The translations under genes were made by a program, and so were the position numbers. This document shows positions 39,463 to 47,665 of a DNA stretch of 64,000 bases, one piece after another; the first letter of the stretch is position 1, and each line of letters begins with the position of its first letter. The DNA is from Leptotrichia hongkongensis (GTDB lineage: Bacteria; Fusobacteriota; Fusobacteriia; Fusobacteriales; Leptotrichiaceae), in assembly GCF_041538065.1 (NCBI RefSeq), contig NZ_JBGORW010000002.1, forward strand, positions 1 to 64,000, read 5' to 3'. The notes beneath the pieces are model-generated. The model was not told the DNA's origin, searched no databases, and saw nothing but the letters and a program-made list of their open reading frames with translations.

Positions 39463-39883
39463 TTAAAAAATTCCTCCCTATAAAAGAACACATTCTTCTT
39501 AAATTCAAATCAAAAATTAAATTTAAAAATTCAAACTTCATCTAAAAATGTTCTCATAATTTCGATTTGTTATTTCACGTCACTTAAACTAAGCAACCTT
39601 TATAAAAACTCATATCGTTATACTATAAAAAACTAAAAAATAGACTAAAAATACTCCTGTTTTAAACATGTAAACCTCTATATTTAGCCTTAAAGTTAAT
39701 TATACCAAAACTACTTTCAGATTTGATTATTTAAAAACAACTGAATTCATCTAAAAGTAATCCTTTTCGATATTCTTTTAGAAGTAGCTTTATCGTATTA
39801 TAATTATGAATTTGTTTGACTTATTTATAAAAATTAATACAAAAAAGAATAATTAATTATTCAATTTTAAAGTTTTGTAGTGG
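39463..39883 (-). other. Long spacer and leader between rplL and rpoB
   Basis: No gene is visible in these 421 bases. They contain the rpoB promoter with an extended -10 element at 39699-39707, a hairpin (TCTAAAAG 39750-39757 with CTTTTAGA 39775-39782) upstream of that promoter, and a leader of about 230 bases before rpoB. The leader is AT-rich with no obvious known riboswitch. Confidence 0.6.
39699..39707 (-). promoter_or_regulatory. Extended -10 promoter for rpoB
   Basis: On the minus strand the sequence TGGTATAAT is a perfect -10 hexamer with a TGN extension. The -35 region is poor, as is common for extended -10 promoters. It lies about 235 bases before the rpoB start and after the rplL terminator. 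Confidence 0.65.
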
Positions 39884-39918
39884 AAAAAGACACTCTCCAT
39901 AATCCTTAAGAGTGTCTT
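39884..39918 (-). terminator. Terminator/attenuator between rplL and rpoB
   Basis: GACACTCT (39889-39896) pairs with AGAGTGTC (39909-39916), and five T follow on the minus strand. It lies 21 bases after the rplL stop. Partial termination here would explain higher L7/L12 than RNA polymerase synthesis, as known from other bacteria. Confidence 0.85.
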
Positions 39919-39938
39919 CACTATTGATTTTCTTTTTA

Positions 39939-40310
39939 CTATTTTAATTCTACAGTTGCTCCTGCACCTTCTAATTGAGCTTTTATTGCTTCAGCTTCTT
40001 CTTTAGCAACTCCTTCTTTAATTGCTTTTCCACCAGCTTCAACTAATTCTTTAGCTTCTTTAAGTCCTAATCCAGTAATTCCTCTTACTTCTTTAATTAC
40101 TGCTAATTTAGCTCCTCCTGCAGATACTAAGATTACATCAAATTCAGATTTTTCTTCAGCTGCTGCACCTCCTGCTGCTGCACCTCCTGCAACTGCTACT
40201 GGTTGAGCTGATACTCCAAATGTTTCTTCAATAGCTTCAACTACTTCTTTTAATTCTAATACAGACATAGCTTTTAAATCTTCTATAAATTGTTCTTTAT
40301 TAAATGCCAT
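39939..40310 (-). CDS. rplL: Ribosomal protein L7/L12
   Basis: The 123-residue stalk protein has the N-terminal dimer domain, an Ala/Gly-rich hinge near 36-50 ([15 protein letters not shown]) and the factor-binding C-terminal domain with [20 protein letters not shown]. It follows rplJ by about 64 bases and ends 21 bases before a terminator. Confidence 0.98.
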   Translation of the reverse strand: MAFNKEQFIEDLKAMSVLELKEVVEAIEETFGVSAQPVAVAGGAAAGGAAAEEKSEFDVILVSAGGAKLAVIKEVRGITGLGLKEAKELVEAGGKAIKEGVAKEEAEAIKAQLEGAGATVELK

Positions 40311-40374
40311 TATTTTATTTCCTCCTAATTTTTTTATTTATTTTTATATTTTTAAAATTATTTTATGTTTAAAA

Positions 40375-40881
40375 TTACTCTGCTGATGCTCCAGTTTCTT
40401 TTTGTTCTGCAACATTTGTTAATGCAACAGCCAACATTCTAACTGGCGACAACAATCCATAAGCAATTTGACCAAGTAATTCGTCTCTTGATGGTAATTT
40501 AGCCAATGCTTCAACAGTTGACACGTCAACTCTTTCAGACTCTAGCAATCCACCTTTAATTGATAATTTATCTTTTAATTTTTTCCCAAAATCAAAAATT
40601 AATTTAGATGGTGCAACTCCATCTTCATATCCTAATGCGAACGATGTAGTTCCTTCTAATAAATCATCAACATTTGTATCAAATCCCGCTTCTTTCAATG
40701 CTATTTTAAACAATCTGTTTTTAGCAACGAAATATTCTACTCCTGCTTCTCTTGCAGTTTTACGAAGTTCAGTATCTTCATTAACACTAATTCCTTTATA
40801 ATCAACAAATACTACCGCTTTAGCTTCTTTTAATTTTTCAACTAAACTTTTTACTGCTTCTAATTTTGCTTGTGCTGGCAA
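40375..40881 (-). CDS. rplJ: Ribosomal protein L10
   Basis: L10 anchors the L7/L12 stalk to 23S rRNA. The 168-residue product begins MPAQAKLEAV and carries AVVFVDYKGI and a C-terminal L12-binding helix. The start is TTG at 40881, with GGAGG nine bases upstream; no better start exists. The L10 leader with a candidate attenuator lies between it and the promoter at 41079-41107. Confidence 0.97.
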   Translation of the reverse strand: MPAQAKLEAVKSLVEKLKEAKAVVFVDYKGISVNEDTELRKTAREAGVEYFVAKNRLFKIALKEAGFDTNVDDLLEGTTSFALGYEDGVAPSKLIFDFGKKLKDKLSIKGGLLESERVDVSTVEALAKLPSRDELLGQIAYGLLSPVRMLAVALTNVAEQKETGASAE

Positions 40882-41072
40882 TTTGTTTCACCTCCTTATA
40901 ATAAAAAGCCTCTGAAACAAAAACAATAAGCCCAGAGGTATCATACTATAAAAATATCTATTATTCTAATATCTATTTGTAATAATATTTACCTCGGTAG
41001 GGTTTAAAGAACTTTCATTCTACCTACTGTCTTTGGTTATTATTTATATGATTTATGTGTCACAAATCAATA
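40882..41072 (-). promoter_or_regulatory. L10 leader of rplJL with attenuator
   Basis: The leader runs from the promoter to rplJ. The early part carries GGTAG...CTACC pairing around GAAAGTTCTTTAAAC, as expected for an L10(L12)4 mRNA site. Further on, CCTCTG (40909-40914) and CAGAGG (40933-40938) form a hairpin followed on the minus strand by CTTTTT, a terminator. The segment 40990-40997 (CCGAGGTA on the minus strand) can pair instead with UACCUCUGG (40932-40940), which would break the terminator. That suggests attenuation switched by L10 binding. Family assignment rests on position and structure. Confidence 0.75.
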
Positions 41073-41078
41073 TGTATT

Positions 41079-41107
41079 ATTATACAATAACTTTATAAAA
41101 AATGCAA
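41079..41107 (-). promoter_or_regulatory. Promoter of rplJ-rplL
   Basis: On the minus strand TTGCAT (41102-41107) and a perfect TATAAT (41079-41084) are exactly 17 bases apart. It lies between the rplA stop and the L10 leader. Confidence 0.85.
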
Positions 41108-41149
41108 GCATCTTTTAAAAAATTATTTTTAAATCACACATTTATCTAA

Positions 41150-41180
41150 ATTACCGAATAGAAAAAATCTACTCGGTAAT
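41150..41180. other. Stable hairpin after rplA
   Basis: ATTACCGA (41150-41157) pairs with TCGGTAAT (41173-41180), and TAGA/TCTA extends the stem around a loop of A. It starts 12 bases beyond the rplA stop. On the minus strand no clear T run follows, so it may be an RNA-end stabiliser or a weak terminator of rplK-rplA. Confidence 0.5.
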
Positions 41181-41191
41181 ATTATTTTTTA

Positions 41192-41899
41192 CTATTCAGC
41201 TACAAATGCTCCAGCCAACAATGGATCAATTTTAATTCCAGGTCCCATAGTTAATGAGATTGCAACCGTTCTTAAATATTGTCCTTTTGAAGCTGCTGGT
41301 TTTAATTTAATAATTTGATCTAAAGCAACTTTAAAGTTTTCTACGATAGCTTCTTTTGTAAAGTCAACTTTTCCAATTGGTAAGTGAATTGATCCTAATT
41401 TATCAACCTTGAACGCAACTTTTCCTTTTTTAAATTCTTGAACTGTTTGTTCAACATTTGTTGTAACTGTTCCTGATTTAGGATTAGGCATTAATCCTTT
41501 AGTTCCTAAGATTCTTCCTAATCTACCTAATTTAGGCATCATATCAGGTGTAGCAATTACTAAATCAAAATCTAACCATCCATTTTGAATTTTGTTAATG
41601 TATTCATCATCTCCAGCAAAATCTGCTCCTGCAGCTAATGCTTTGTCAATATTTTCTCCACTTGTGATAGCTAAAATTCTTACAGTTTTACCTGTACCAT
41701 TCGGCAATGAAACTGTACCTCTTACTTGTTGATCAGCATGTCTTGGATCTACTCCCAATCTTATTGCCAACTCTACTGTTTCCACAAATTTAGCACTTTT
41801 AGTTTCAAAAACTAATTCCAATGCTTCTTCTGGTGTGTAAACTTTCATTTTATCTACTTTTTGAGAAATGTTATTATATCTTTTTCCTCTTTTTGCCAT
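41192..41899 (-). CDS. rplA: Ribosomal protein L1
   Basis: The 235-residue protein forms the L1 stalk and is the known repressor of its own operon in many bacteria. The signatures VELAIRLGVDPRHADQQVRG and MPNPKSGTVT are present. It follows rplK by about 115 bases. A copy of the L1-type operator lies directly before its GAGGAGG ribosome binding site. Confidence 0.98.
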   Translation of the reverse strand: MAKRGKRYNNISQKVDKMKVYTPEEALELVFETKSAKFVETVELAIRLGVDPRHADQQVRGTVSLPNGTGKTVRILAITSGENIDKALAAGADFAGDDEYINKIQNGWLDFDLVIATPDMMPKLGRLGRILGTKGLMPNPKSGTVTTNVEQTVQEFKKGKVAFKVDKLGSIHLPIGKVDFTKEAIVENFKVALDQIIKLKPAASKGQYLRTVAISLTMGPGIKIDPLLAGAFVAE

Positions 41900-41916
41900 T
41901 TATTATTTCCTCCTCT

Positions 41917-41945
41917 GTGGTAATTGAATTTACTAAATCTCCCAC
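41917..41945 (-). promoter_or_regulatory. L1-type mRNA operator before rplA
   Basis: On the minus strand this 29-base element starts GTGGGAGATTTA and ends AATTCAATTACCAC, so GTGG and CCAC close a stem. It resembles the L1-binding part of 23S rRNA, which has GTGGGAG on one side and AAATACCAC on the other. The copy before rplK differs at only two positions. It ends a few bases before the rplA ribosome binding site, where bound L1 would block translation. Confidence 0.75.
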
Positions 41946-42013
41946 TTGTTTTACTAATCGTTTAATTTTTTTATTATAGAATTATATTATCGGTTATTAA
42001 AATTTCTTTTTTA

Positions 42014-42439
42014 TTATTCAGAAATTTTGATTCCCATACTTCTTGCAGTTCCTGCAATAATATTCATAGCTGCTTCAACTGATCCAGCATTTAAGTCTGG
42101 CATTTTTGTTTCTGCAATTTCTTGTAATTGAGCTTTTGTTATAGTTCCAGCAACTTCTTTTAAAGAGTTTCCAGCACCTTTTTGAACTTTAGCCGCTTTT
42201 TTCAACAAATCTGATGCAGGTGGAGTTTTTAAAACAAAAGTAAAACTTCTATCTGCATAAACAGTGATTTCTACTGGAATTACAAATCCCATTTTATCTT
42301 GTGTTTGAGCATTAAATGCTTTACAAAATTCTGCAATATTTACCCCGTGTTGTCCTAATGCAGGTCCTACTGGTGGTGCAGGATTCGCTTTCCCCGCTTC
42401 TAATTGTAATTTAATCTTCCCGATTACTTCTTTAGCCAT
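42014..42439 (-). CDS. rplK: Ribosomal protein L11
   Basis: The 141-residue protein binds the GTPase-associated centre of 23S rRNA. It shows [20 protein letters not shown] at the N terminus and the [10 protein letters not shown] motif at the end. It lies between nusG and rplA. An AAGGAGG site precedes ATG, with the L1-type operator just upstream. Confidence 0.98.
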   Translation of the reverse strand: MAKEVIGKIKLQLEAGKANPAPPVGPALGQHGVNIAEFCKAFNAQTQDKMGFVIPVEITVYADRSFTFVLKTPPASDLLKKAAKVQKGAGNSLKEVAGTITKAQLQEIAETKMPDLNAGSVEAAMNIIAGTARSMGIKISE

Positions 42440-42451
42440 TTTTCCTCCTTT

Positions 42452-42480
42452 GTGGTAATTGAATTTGTTAAATCTCCCAC
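42452..42480 (-). promoter_or_regulatory. L1-type mRNA operator before rplK
   Basis: This 29-base element matches that at 41917-41945 in 27 positions. It has the same GTGGGAG and TTACCAC ends and sits at nearly the same distance from the ribosome binding site. In E. coli a single L1 site upstream of rplK controls both genes; here each gene has its own. Confidence 0.75.
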
Positions 42481-42556
42481 TTTTTCTTTCAAATTAAAAT
42501 TTCGCTAATTATTATTCTTTAATAATACTTTTGTTTTTCAATTTTATTTTTGACTT

Positions 42557-43183
42557 TTAATAGTCTATTTTTTCTATTTCGGTATGCTCTACTTCTACTG
42601 GCGTTAAACGTCCTAAAACTTCAAGCATAACCTTTACTTTACCGTGTTCGTAGTCAATTTCAGAAATTTCTCCTTGTTGTCCATCAAAAGAACCGCTTTT
42701 AACATTAACAACTTCACCAACTTCAAAATTAATATCAAATCTTGGTATTCTTTCTTCACCTTCGACATCAATACCAACTTTAGCAAGCAAATCTGAAGCT
42801 TCTTCATCAGACAACGGTATTGGATCACTTCCAACCCCTACAAATCCAGTAACTCCATTGGTATTTCTTATAACATACCAAGCATCACTGTCAACACGAT
42901 ATCCTAATCCTAGCTCATTTTCTTCTCTAACAGAAAGCATTTCTATCATTACGTAACTTGGAAAAAGTTTTCTTGAAACTTTTACTTGTTTACCACGCTT
43001 TTCTTCTAGAACCTCTTCTTCAGGAACTAAAATTCTAAAAACTCTATCTGTCAAGTCAAGCGACTCTATTCTTTTTTCAAGATCTGCCGCCACTTTTTTT
43101 TCATAGCCAGAATACGTATGAATTATATACCATTTTTTTTCGTATACAATTTCATCTTCATTTTTTTCCTTTGTTTCAGTCAC
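42557..43183 (-). CDS. nusG: Transcription elongation/antitermination factor NusG
   Basis: The 208-residue protein has the NGN domain (KWYIIHTYSGYEKKVA at the start, LFPSYVMIEM) and a C-terminal KOW domain (GEVVNVKSGSFDGQQGEI). The length is slightly above E. coli NusG, through an acidic N-terminal leader and an insertion with LSVREENELG. Its start is GTG, one base after the secE stop, with the GGAGG site lying inside the end of secE. Confidence 0.97.
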   Translation of the reverse strand: MTETKEKNEDEIVYEKKWYIIHTYSGYEKKVAADLEKRIESLDLTDRVFRILVPEEEVLEEKRGKQVKVSRKLFPSYVMIEMLSVREENELGLGYRVDSDAWYVIRNTNGVTGFVGVGSDPIPLSDEEASDLLAKVGIDVEGEERIPRFDINFEVGEVVNVKSGSFDGQQGEISEIDYEHGKVKVMLEVLGRLTPVEVEHTEIEKIDY

Positions 43184-43184
43184 T

Positions 43185-43400
43185 TTACGCGCCTCCTATA
43201 AGATTTTTCAAAATATCACTTATCTTTGCTAGCACAAAATTAAACGCTGTATCAAAAAGTAGTGTATATATCGCTATAAATGCTGTCATAAGAATCACAA
43301 TTATAGTTACATGATAAACTTCTATTTTATCAGGCCAATATATCTTTTTATATTCTTCACGTAAATTTCCCAAAACTTCTTTTAAATTAAATTTACTCAT
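43185..43400 (-). CDS. secE: Preprotein translocase subunit SecE
   Basis: The 71-residue protein has a short amphipathic segment with EYKKIYWPDKIEVYHVT, followed by one transmembrane helix (about 30-52). This is the minimal bacterial SecE that clamps SecY. The LREEYKKIYWP motif is typical. It lies between tRNA-Trp and nusG. Confidence 0.95.
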   Translation of the reverse strand: MSKFNLKEVLGNLREEYKKIYWPDKIEVYHVTIIVILMTAFIAIYTLLFDTAFNFVLAKISDILKNLIGGA

Positions 43401-43532
43401 GATTTTCTCCTAGAATTATTTAGGAATTTAAACAAAACCTAAACACTGACTGTATAATCATTTAACACTTGATTAATTTTTATGATATTAATCAAATTGA
43501 TACTTTCAAAAAAAAATTCCCATAAAATAAAA

Positions 43533-43608
43533 TGGCAGGCCAGGCAGGAATCGAACCCGCAACTTTCGGTTTTGGAGACCGACGCTCTACCAATTGAACT
43601 ACTGACCT
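43533..43608 (-). tRNA. tRNA-Trp (CCA anticodon)
   Basis: The 76-base gene has acceptor stem AGGTCAG/CTGGCCT, discriminator G and an encoded CCA (43533-43535). The anticodon stem TCGGT/ACCGA encloses loop CTCCAAA with anticodon CCA, and the T arm is GGGTTCGATTCC. It lies between rpmG and secE, a conserved arrangement, and is probably cut out of the same transcript. Confidence 0.97.
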
Positions 43609-43624
43609 ATCTACTTTTATGAGA

Positions 43625-43774
43625 TTATTTAACTTCTCTATAAAGAGAATGTCTTTTAAGCACTGGATTGTATTTTCTTAACTCTAATCTTTCAGGATGA
43701 GTTTTTTTGTTTTTAGTTGTAACATAATGTCTCAACTTAGTTTCAGTGCATTCTAAAATAACTTGTACTCTCAT
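43625..43774 (-). CDS. rpmG: Ribosomal protein L33
   Basis: This 49-residue gene is too short for many gene finders. The product starts [17 protein letters not shown] and ends [10 protein letters not shown], the L33 pattern with [18 protein letters not shown]. Only one of the usual Cys residues (C9) remains, so this is the zinc-free (C-minus) form. A GGAGGG-like site precedes ATG. It is first in the rpmG-tRNA-Trp-secE-nusG group. Confidence 0.95.
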   Translation of the reverse strand: MRVQVILECTETKLRHYVTTKNKKTHPERLELRKYNPVLKRHSLYREVK

Positions 43775-43830
43775 CGTTTTCTATCCCTCCCAATAAAATA
43801 TTGGTATTACCAGAATAAACTAGCTCATTT

Positions 43831-43859
43831 ATAATACCATACTCTGTATTTTTTGTCAA
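43831..43859 (-). promoter_or_regulatory. Promoter of rpmG-tRNA-Trp-secE-nusG
   Basis: On the minus strand a perfect TTGACA (43854-43859) and TATTAT (43831-43836) are exactly 17 bases apart. The -10 box is 57 bases before the rpmG start. Confidence 0.85.
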
Positions 43860-43890
43860 CACTATTTTCTTTACTTTTTGTTTTTTTAGT

Positions 43891-43923
43891 GTATAGATGT
43901 CAAACATTTGTTACAAAAATATA
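43891..43923 (-). promoter_or_regulatory. 33-bp upstream element shared with the tRNA-Leu promoter
   Basis: Identical over 33 bases to 23156-23188 and placed at the same distance, 32 bases, from the TTGACA box of its promoter. It contains TTTGTAACAAA. The sequence between the element and the -35 box is not conserved, which argues that the element itself, not a copied promoter, is what is kept. Confidence 0.65.
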
Positions 43924-44043
43924 CAAAAAAACTTTCTTATACATTTCTAATTCCTTAGTACTCCTTAATTTGCATTTTATGTACTTATTAAATTTATAAA
44001 ATTTATTTTTTAAGAAGTTTAACAATTGCTTTACTTAATTTAT

Positions 44044-44520
44044 TTAATCTTCTATTATAATTCCACCAAAACGAACCATATAAAATCTTGGATCATGAAA
44101 ATTAATTTTTTTCTTAATTTTTCTATTCAATTCTTCTTTTGTTGTTCCTAAAACTTCTATCTCATTTTTTTGATTTATAATAAAATAAATTTTATTATTA
44201 TTACCAATTTTTCCATAACAAATCCAATAATTTCTTATTTTTTTTAATTCTGAAATTTCGCCATAGTAAATTAATTTTTTATTTTTTTCTTTTATATATA
44301 ATTTATTACGATTTTCATTCAATATATACTCTGAAGTAGTTATTGTTTCGAAAGAACTGATTAACTTATATTTCGAAGTTAAATCTAAATAAAATTTAGG
44401 GAAAGGATCATCATAAGTTATAATTGAAAAAAAAACAGGTTTAATTATATGATAATATGTATTTCTTATTATAAGAACTCCTAAAAATGTCAAAAAACAA
44501 AATAATATTTTTTTTTTCAT
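44044..44520 (-). CDS. Unknown protein with N-terminal membrane anchor
   Basis: About 158 residues. The preferred start is ATG 44520, with AGAGG seven bases upstream; the open frame runs 45 bases further. The N terminus has Lys residues and a hydrophobic helix (about 3-20), so it is anchored or secreted. The rest is a beta-rich soluble part with repeated Tyr/Lys strands. No family is recognised. It stands alone between the rpmG promoter region and the lplA terminator. Confidence 0.65.
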   Translation of the reverse strand: MKKKILFCFLTFLGVLIIRNTYYHIIKPVFFSIITYDDPFPKFYLDLTSKYKLISSFETITTSEYILNENRNKLYIKEKNKKLIYYGEISELKKIRNYWICYGKIGNNNKIYFIINQKNEIEVLGTTKEELNRKIKKKINFHDPRFYMVRFGGIIIED

Positions 44521-44720
44521 AACATTACCTCTTTTTAGAATTTTTTTAAGATTTTTAATATTCAAATTTCAATCCAACAGGGTTTTTAAATTCATCTGTG
44601 TAGCTTATACTTCTTTTGTCCGCAATTAAATATCTCTCTAAAATTATATTTTAACAAACAGAAAATTAGTTTTTTTCATTTGATTGTCCAAAGTTTTGGA
44701 TGCACTTTAAATTTAATTTC

Positions 44721-44752
44721 AAAAAAGCACTCTGTTTCCAAAGTGCTTATTT
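44721..44752. terminator. Terminator after the pdh-lplA operon
   Basis: AGCACT (44726-44731) pairs with AGTGCT (44742-44747), with runs of T outside on both strands. It lies about 90 bases past the lplA stop. Confidence 0.75.
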
Positions 44753-44838
44753 TTTTTTACTAAAGTTATATTTTAAAATCAAGCTTAAAAATTAATTGAT
44801 TTATTAGTTCAATTTTTAAAAATTTGAACATATTATTG

Positions 44839-45831
44839 CTACTCAACAATAACTTCCACAACTTCATCTACCGTAAATCTAGAAAAATATTCACCAATAT
44901 CAACTGTTTCTAATTTTTCTTTCACAGCTTCCCTTGTATATTTCGTATCTTTCAAAAGATTTTCAATTTCACTCAAATCTTCATTTTTACCAAAGAAATC
45001 TCCATAGAATTTGATATTTTTAATTCTGGAATTTTCTACTGTGGCAAAAATTTGGATTTTACCATTTTCAAATCTATTTCCTCTAGTTATATTAAATTCT
45101 GGCGACTCTCCGTAATTCCATTCCCAGCTTCTCTTAATTTCAGCTCTCTTGGCAATGTAATCCAGCTCCTCTTTGCTAAAAACATACTCTTTCATATCTG
45201 GATACTGTTTTTTCATATATTCCATTATTTTTTCACCAAATTCATTTACCGTGATAGGTTCTTTCAAATGAGGAAGTATGTTTGTAACACGGCTTCTTAC
45301 TGATTTTACGCCTTTTGACTCAATTTTATCCTTTGAAACTTTCAATGCATTTCCTAATTCTCCAAAATTTACATCAAATAATAGACATCCATGGTGCATT
45401 ACACGTCCTTTTATGTATGCTTGAGCGTTTCCACAAAATTTCTGTCCATCTATTTCCAAATCATTTCTACCTGTAAATTCTGCTTTTACTCCCAATTCTG
45501 CTAGAGTTTCTATAATTGGCTTTGAAAATTCCTTAAAGTTAAAGCCTTCCTTATCTTCCTGCTTATTGGAAATAATTGTGTAGTTTAAGTTGTTTAAATC
45601 ATGGTAAACTGCACCTCCTCCAGAAATTCTACGAACAACATGAATTCCTTTTTCACGAGTATATTCTGTGTTAATTTCCTCAATTGTATTTTGATATTTT
45701 CCTACAACAATTGTTGGCTCATTTATCCAAAGTAAAAATATTTCGTCAATATCACGCAGCTGCTTAAAGCAATATTCTTCCAAAGCAATGTTAAATGCTG
45801 GATCATTTGACTTACTAACATAATATTTCAT
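44839..45831 (-). CDS. lplA: Lipoate-protein ligase A
   Basis: The enzyme attaches scavenged lipoate to lipoyl domains through lipoyl-AMP. The 330 residues show the family blocks RRISGGGAVYHDLNNLNYT, GRNDLEIDGQKFCGNAQAY and HHGCLLFD. A C-terminal accessory domain is present. It ends the pyruvate dehydrogenase operon, 45 bases after lpdA, which makes it the likely source of lipoylation for this complex. Confidence 0.95.
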   Translation of the reverse strand: MKYYVSKSNDPAFNIALEEYCFKQLRDIDEIFLLWINEPTIVVGKYQNTIEEINTEYTREKGIHVVRRISGGGAVYHDLNNLNYTIISNKQEDKEGFNFKEFSKPIIETLAELGVKAEFTGRNDLEIDGQKFCGNAQAYIKGRVMHHGCLLFDVNFGELGNALKVSKDKIESKGVKSVRSRVTNILPHLKEPITVNEFGEKIMEYMKKQYPDMKEYVFSKEELDYIAKRAEIKRSWEWNYGESPEFNITRGNRFENGKIQIFATVENSRIKNIKFYGDFFGKNEDLSEIENLLKDTKYTREAVKEKLETVDIGEYFSRFTVDEVVEVIVE

Positions 45832-45876
45832 ATGTTTAAAATTCCTTTCAAAATTTCAATTTATTTCACTTTTTTA

Positions 45877-47610
45877 TTATTTTCTTTTTCTAGGTAAATG
45901 AATCGCTTCATCTAATGCATCTGCACATGCTTCAAACAGAGCTTCTGAGTAAGTTGGATGAGCATAAATTGTTTTAATCACTTCATCTACTGTAATTTCC
46001 ATTGCCATAAGCCCTGATGCTTCGTTAATCATTTCTGCCGCTGATGGTCCTACAATGTGCACCCCAAGAATTTCGTCATATTTTTTATCAACTATAACTT
46101 TTACAAATCCTGCTGATTCCCCTGAAGCCAACGCTCTTCCATTTGCTGCGAACTGGAATTTACCAACTTTAATGTCATATTTTGCTTTTGCTTCTTCTTC
46201 TGTAAGTCCTGCCATTGCCACTTCTGGCACTGTATAAATTGCCGATGGAGTTGTTTCAAGTCTGATTTCTCTATGGTTTCCTTGAACCGCATTTTCAGCC
46301 GCAACTTCTCCCATTCTAAATGCTGCATGAGCAAGCATCTTAATTCCATTTATATCTCCAGGCGCATAAATTCCAGGTACACTTGTTTCCATATATTTGT
46401 CAACTTTAATTCGACCTTTTTCCATTTCTAGCTCAATTTCTCCAATAGCTTCTAAATCAGGTACTCTTCCGATTGACAATAATGCTTTTTCAGAAACAAT
46501 GTCATCATGTCCGTCAACTTTGATCGTTAAGTTGTGTCCATCATCAACTATTTCCTTAATTTGTGTAGAAGTTAATATTTTCATTCCTTTTTTCTCAAGC
46601 TCTTTTCTAAGTACAGCTGAAGATTCCCTGTCTACTCCTGGTACGATTCTATCCATCATTTCCACAACTGTAACTTCACTTCCAAATGATAAGAACACTT
46701 GTCCAAGCTCAATTCCAACAACTCCTCCACCAATTACAGTAAGTGATTTTGGAATTTGCTGTATGTCTAAAATGTCATCACTTGTAAGAACTTTGTTGCT
46801 TTCAATTCCAGGAATATTGATTTTTCCAACTTTCGATCCACCAGCTAAGATTATTTTATCAGCTCTTAAAACAGTTTCTCCATTTACAACAACATCTTTA
46901 TCCTTATTGATTTTTCCAACTCCATTAAACATTTTAATTTCGTTGCTCTTTAAAAGTCCTCTTACACCATTTGTCAATGTTTTAACAATTTCATTTTTCA
47001 ACTGCACAACTTTTGGCATGTCAATTGTGTATTTTTCACTTTCCAAAATAATTCCTCTTTTGCTTGCCATTTCGATACCTTCGAGAATTTCAGCATTTTT
47101 AAGGAATGTTTTTGTAGGAATACATCCTCTGTTCAGACAAGTTCCTCCAAATTCATTTTTTTCTACAACTGCCACTTTTGCACCAAGCTGAGCTGCACGA
47201 ATTGCCGCTACATATCCAGCAGGCCCTCCACCAATTACAACGACATCAAATTCATCTTCTGCCTTTTCTTTTTTAGGTGCAGGTTGAGCCACATTTTCTG
47301 ATTTTGGCTGTGAAGCTTGTGCTGGAGCTGCACTTGCTGTATTTGCTGAACCTGCTTCTGGAGCTGCTTCTCCTTCTGCACCAATATATCCGATAATTTC
47401 TGTAACAGGTACAGTTTCTCCATCTCCTTTTACTATTTTTATCAAATATCCTGATGCTTCAGCTTCCAGTTCCATACTTGTCTTATCTGTCATTATTTCA
47501 AGTAAAATTTCCCCTTCTTCTACCTTTTCCCCTTCTTTTTTATTCCATTTTATAATCTGCCCTTCCGTCATATCTATTCCAGCTTTAGGCATAATTATCT
47601 CTGTAGCCAT
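45877..47610 (-). CDS. lpdA: Dihydrolipoamide dehydrogenase (E3) with N-terminal lipoyl domain
   Basis: E3 reoxidises the dihydrolipoyl arm with FAD and NAD. Residues 1-75 form a lipoyl domain with the attachment Lys in MTDKTSME. A Pro/Ala/Gln-rich linker follows (about 85-115). The flavoprotein core has VVIGGGPAGYVAA, the redox disulfide GGTCLNRGCIPTK, and HAHPTYSE-type sequence (YAHPTYSEAL) with the active His near the end. ATG 47610 is chosen because AAGGAG lies eight bases before it; a GTG three codons earlier abuts that site. In this operon it carries the only lipoyl domain. Confidence 0.95.
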   Translation of the reverse strand: MATEIIMPKAGIDMTEGQIIKWNKKEGEKVEEGEILLEIMTDKTSMELEAEASGYLIKIVKGDGETVPVTEIIGYIGAEGEAAPEAGSANTASAAPAQASQPKSENVAQPAPKKEKAEDEFDVVVIGGGPAGYVAAIRAAQLGAKVAVVEKNEFGGTCLNRGCIPTKTFLKNAEILEGIEMASKRGIILESEKYTIDMPKVVQLKNEIVKTLTNGVRGLLKSNEIKMFNGVGKINKDKDVVVNGETVLRADKIILAGGSKVGKINIPGIESNKVLTSDDILDIQQIPKSLTVIGGGVVGIELGQVFLSFGSEVTVVEMMDRIVPGVDRESSAVLRKELEKKGMKILTSTQIKEIVDDGHNLTIKVDGHDDIVSEKALLSIGRVPDLEAIGEIELEMEKGRIKVDKYMETSVPGIYAPGDINGIKMLAHAAFRMGEVAAENAVQGNHREIRLETTPSAIYTVPEVAMAGLTEEEAKAKYDIKVGKFQFAANGRALASGESAGFVKVIVDKKYDEILGVHIVGPSAAEMINEASGLMAMEITVDEVIKTIYAHPTYSEALFEACADALDEAIHLPRKRK

Positions 47611-47665
47611 AAAATTCACTCCTTTATACTCAAATAATTTTACATTTCATATTTTCTATCTAATT

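Noticed and set aside
46397..47191. A 264-codon plus-strand frame opposite lpdA
   Set aside because: Antisense frame on a strongly conserved enzyme gene; composition is what the reverse of lpdA codons produces.
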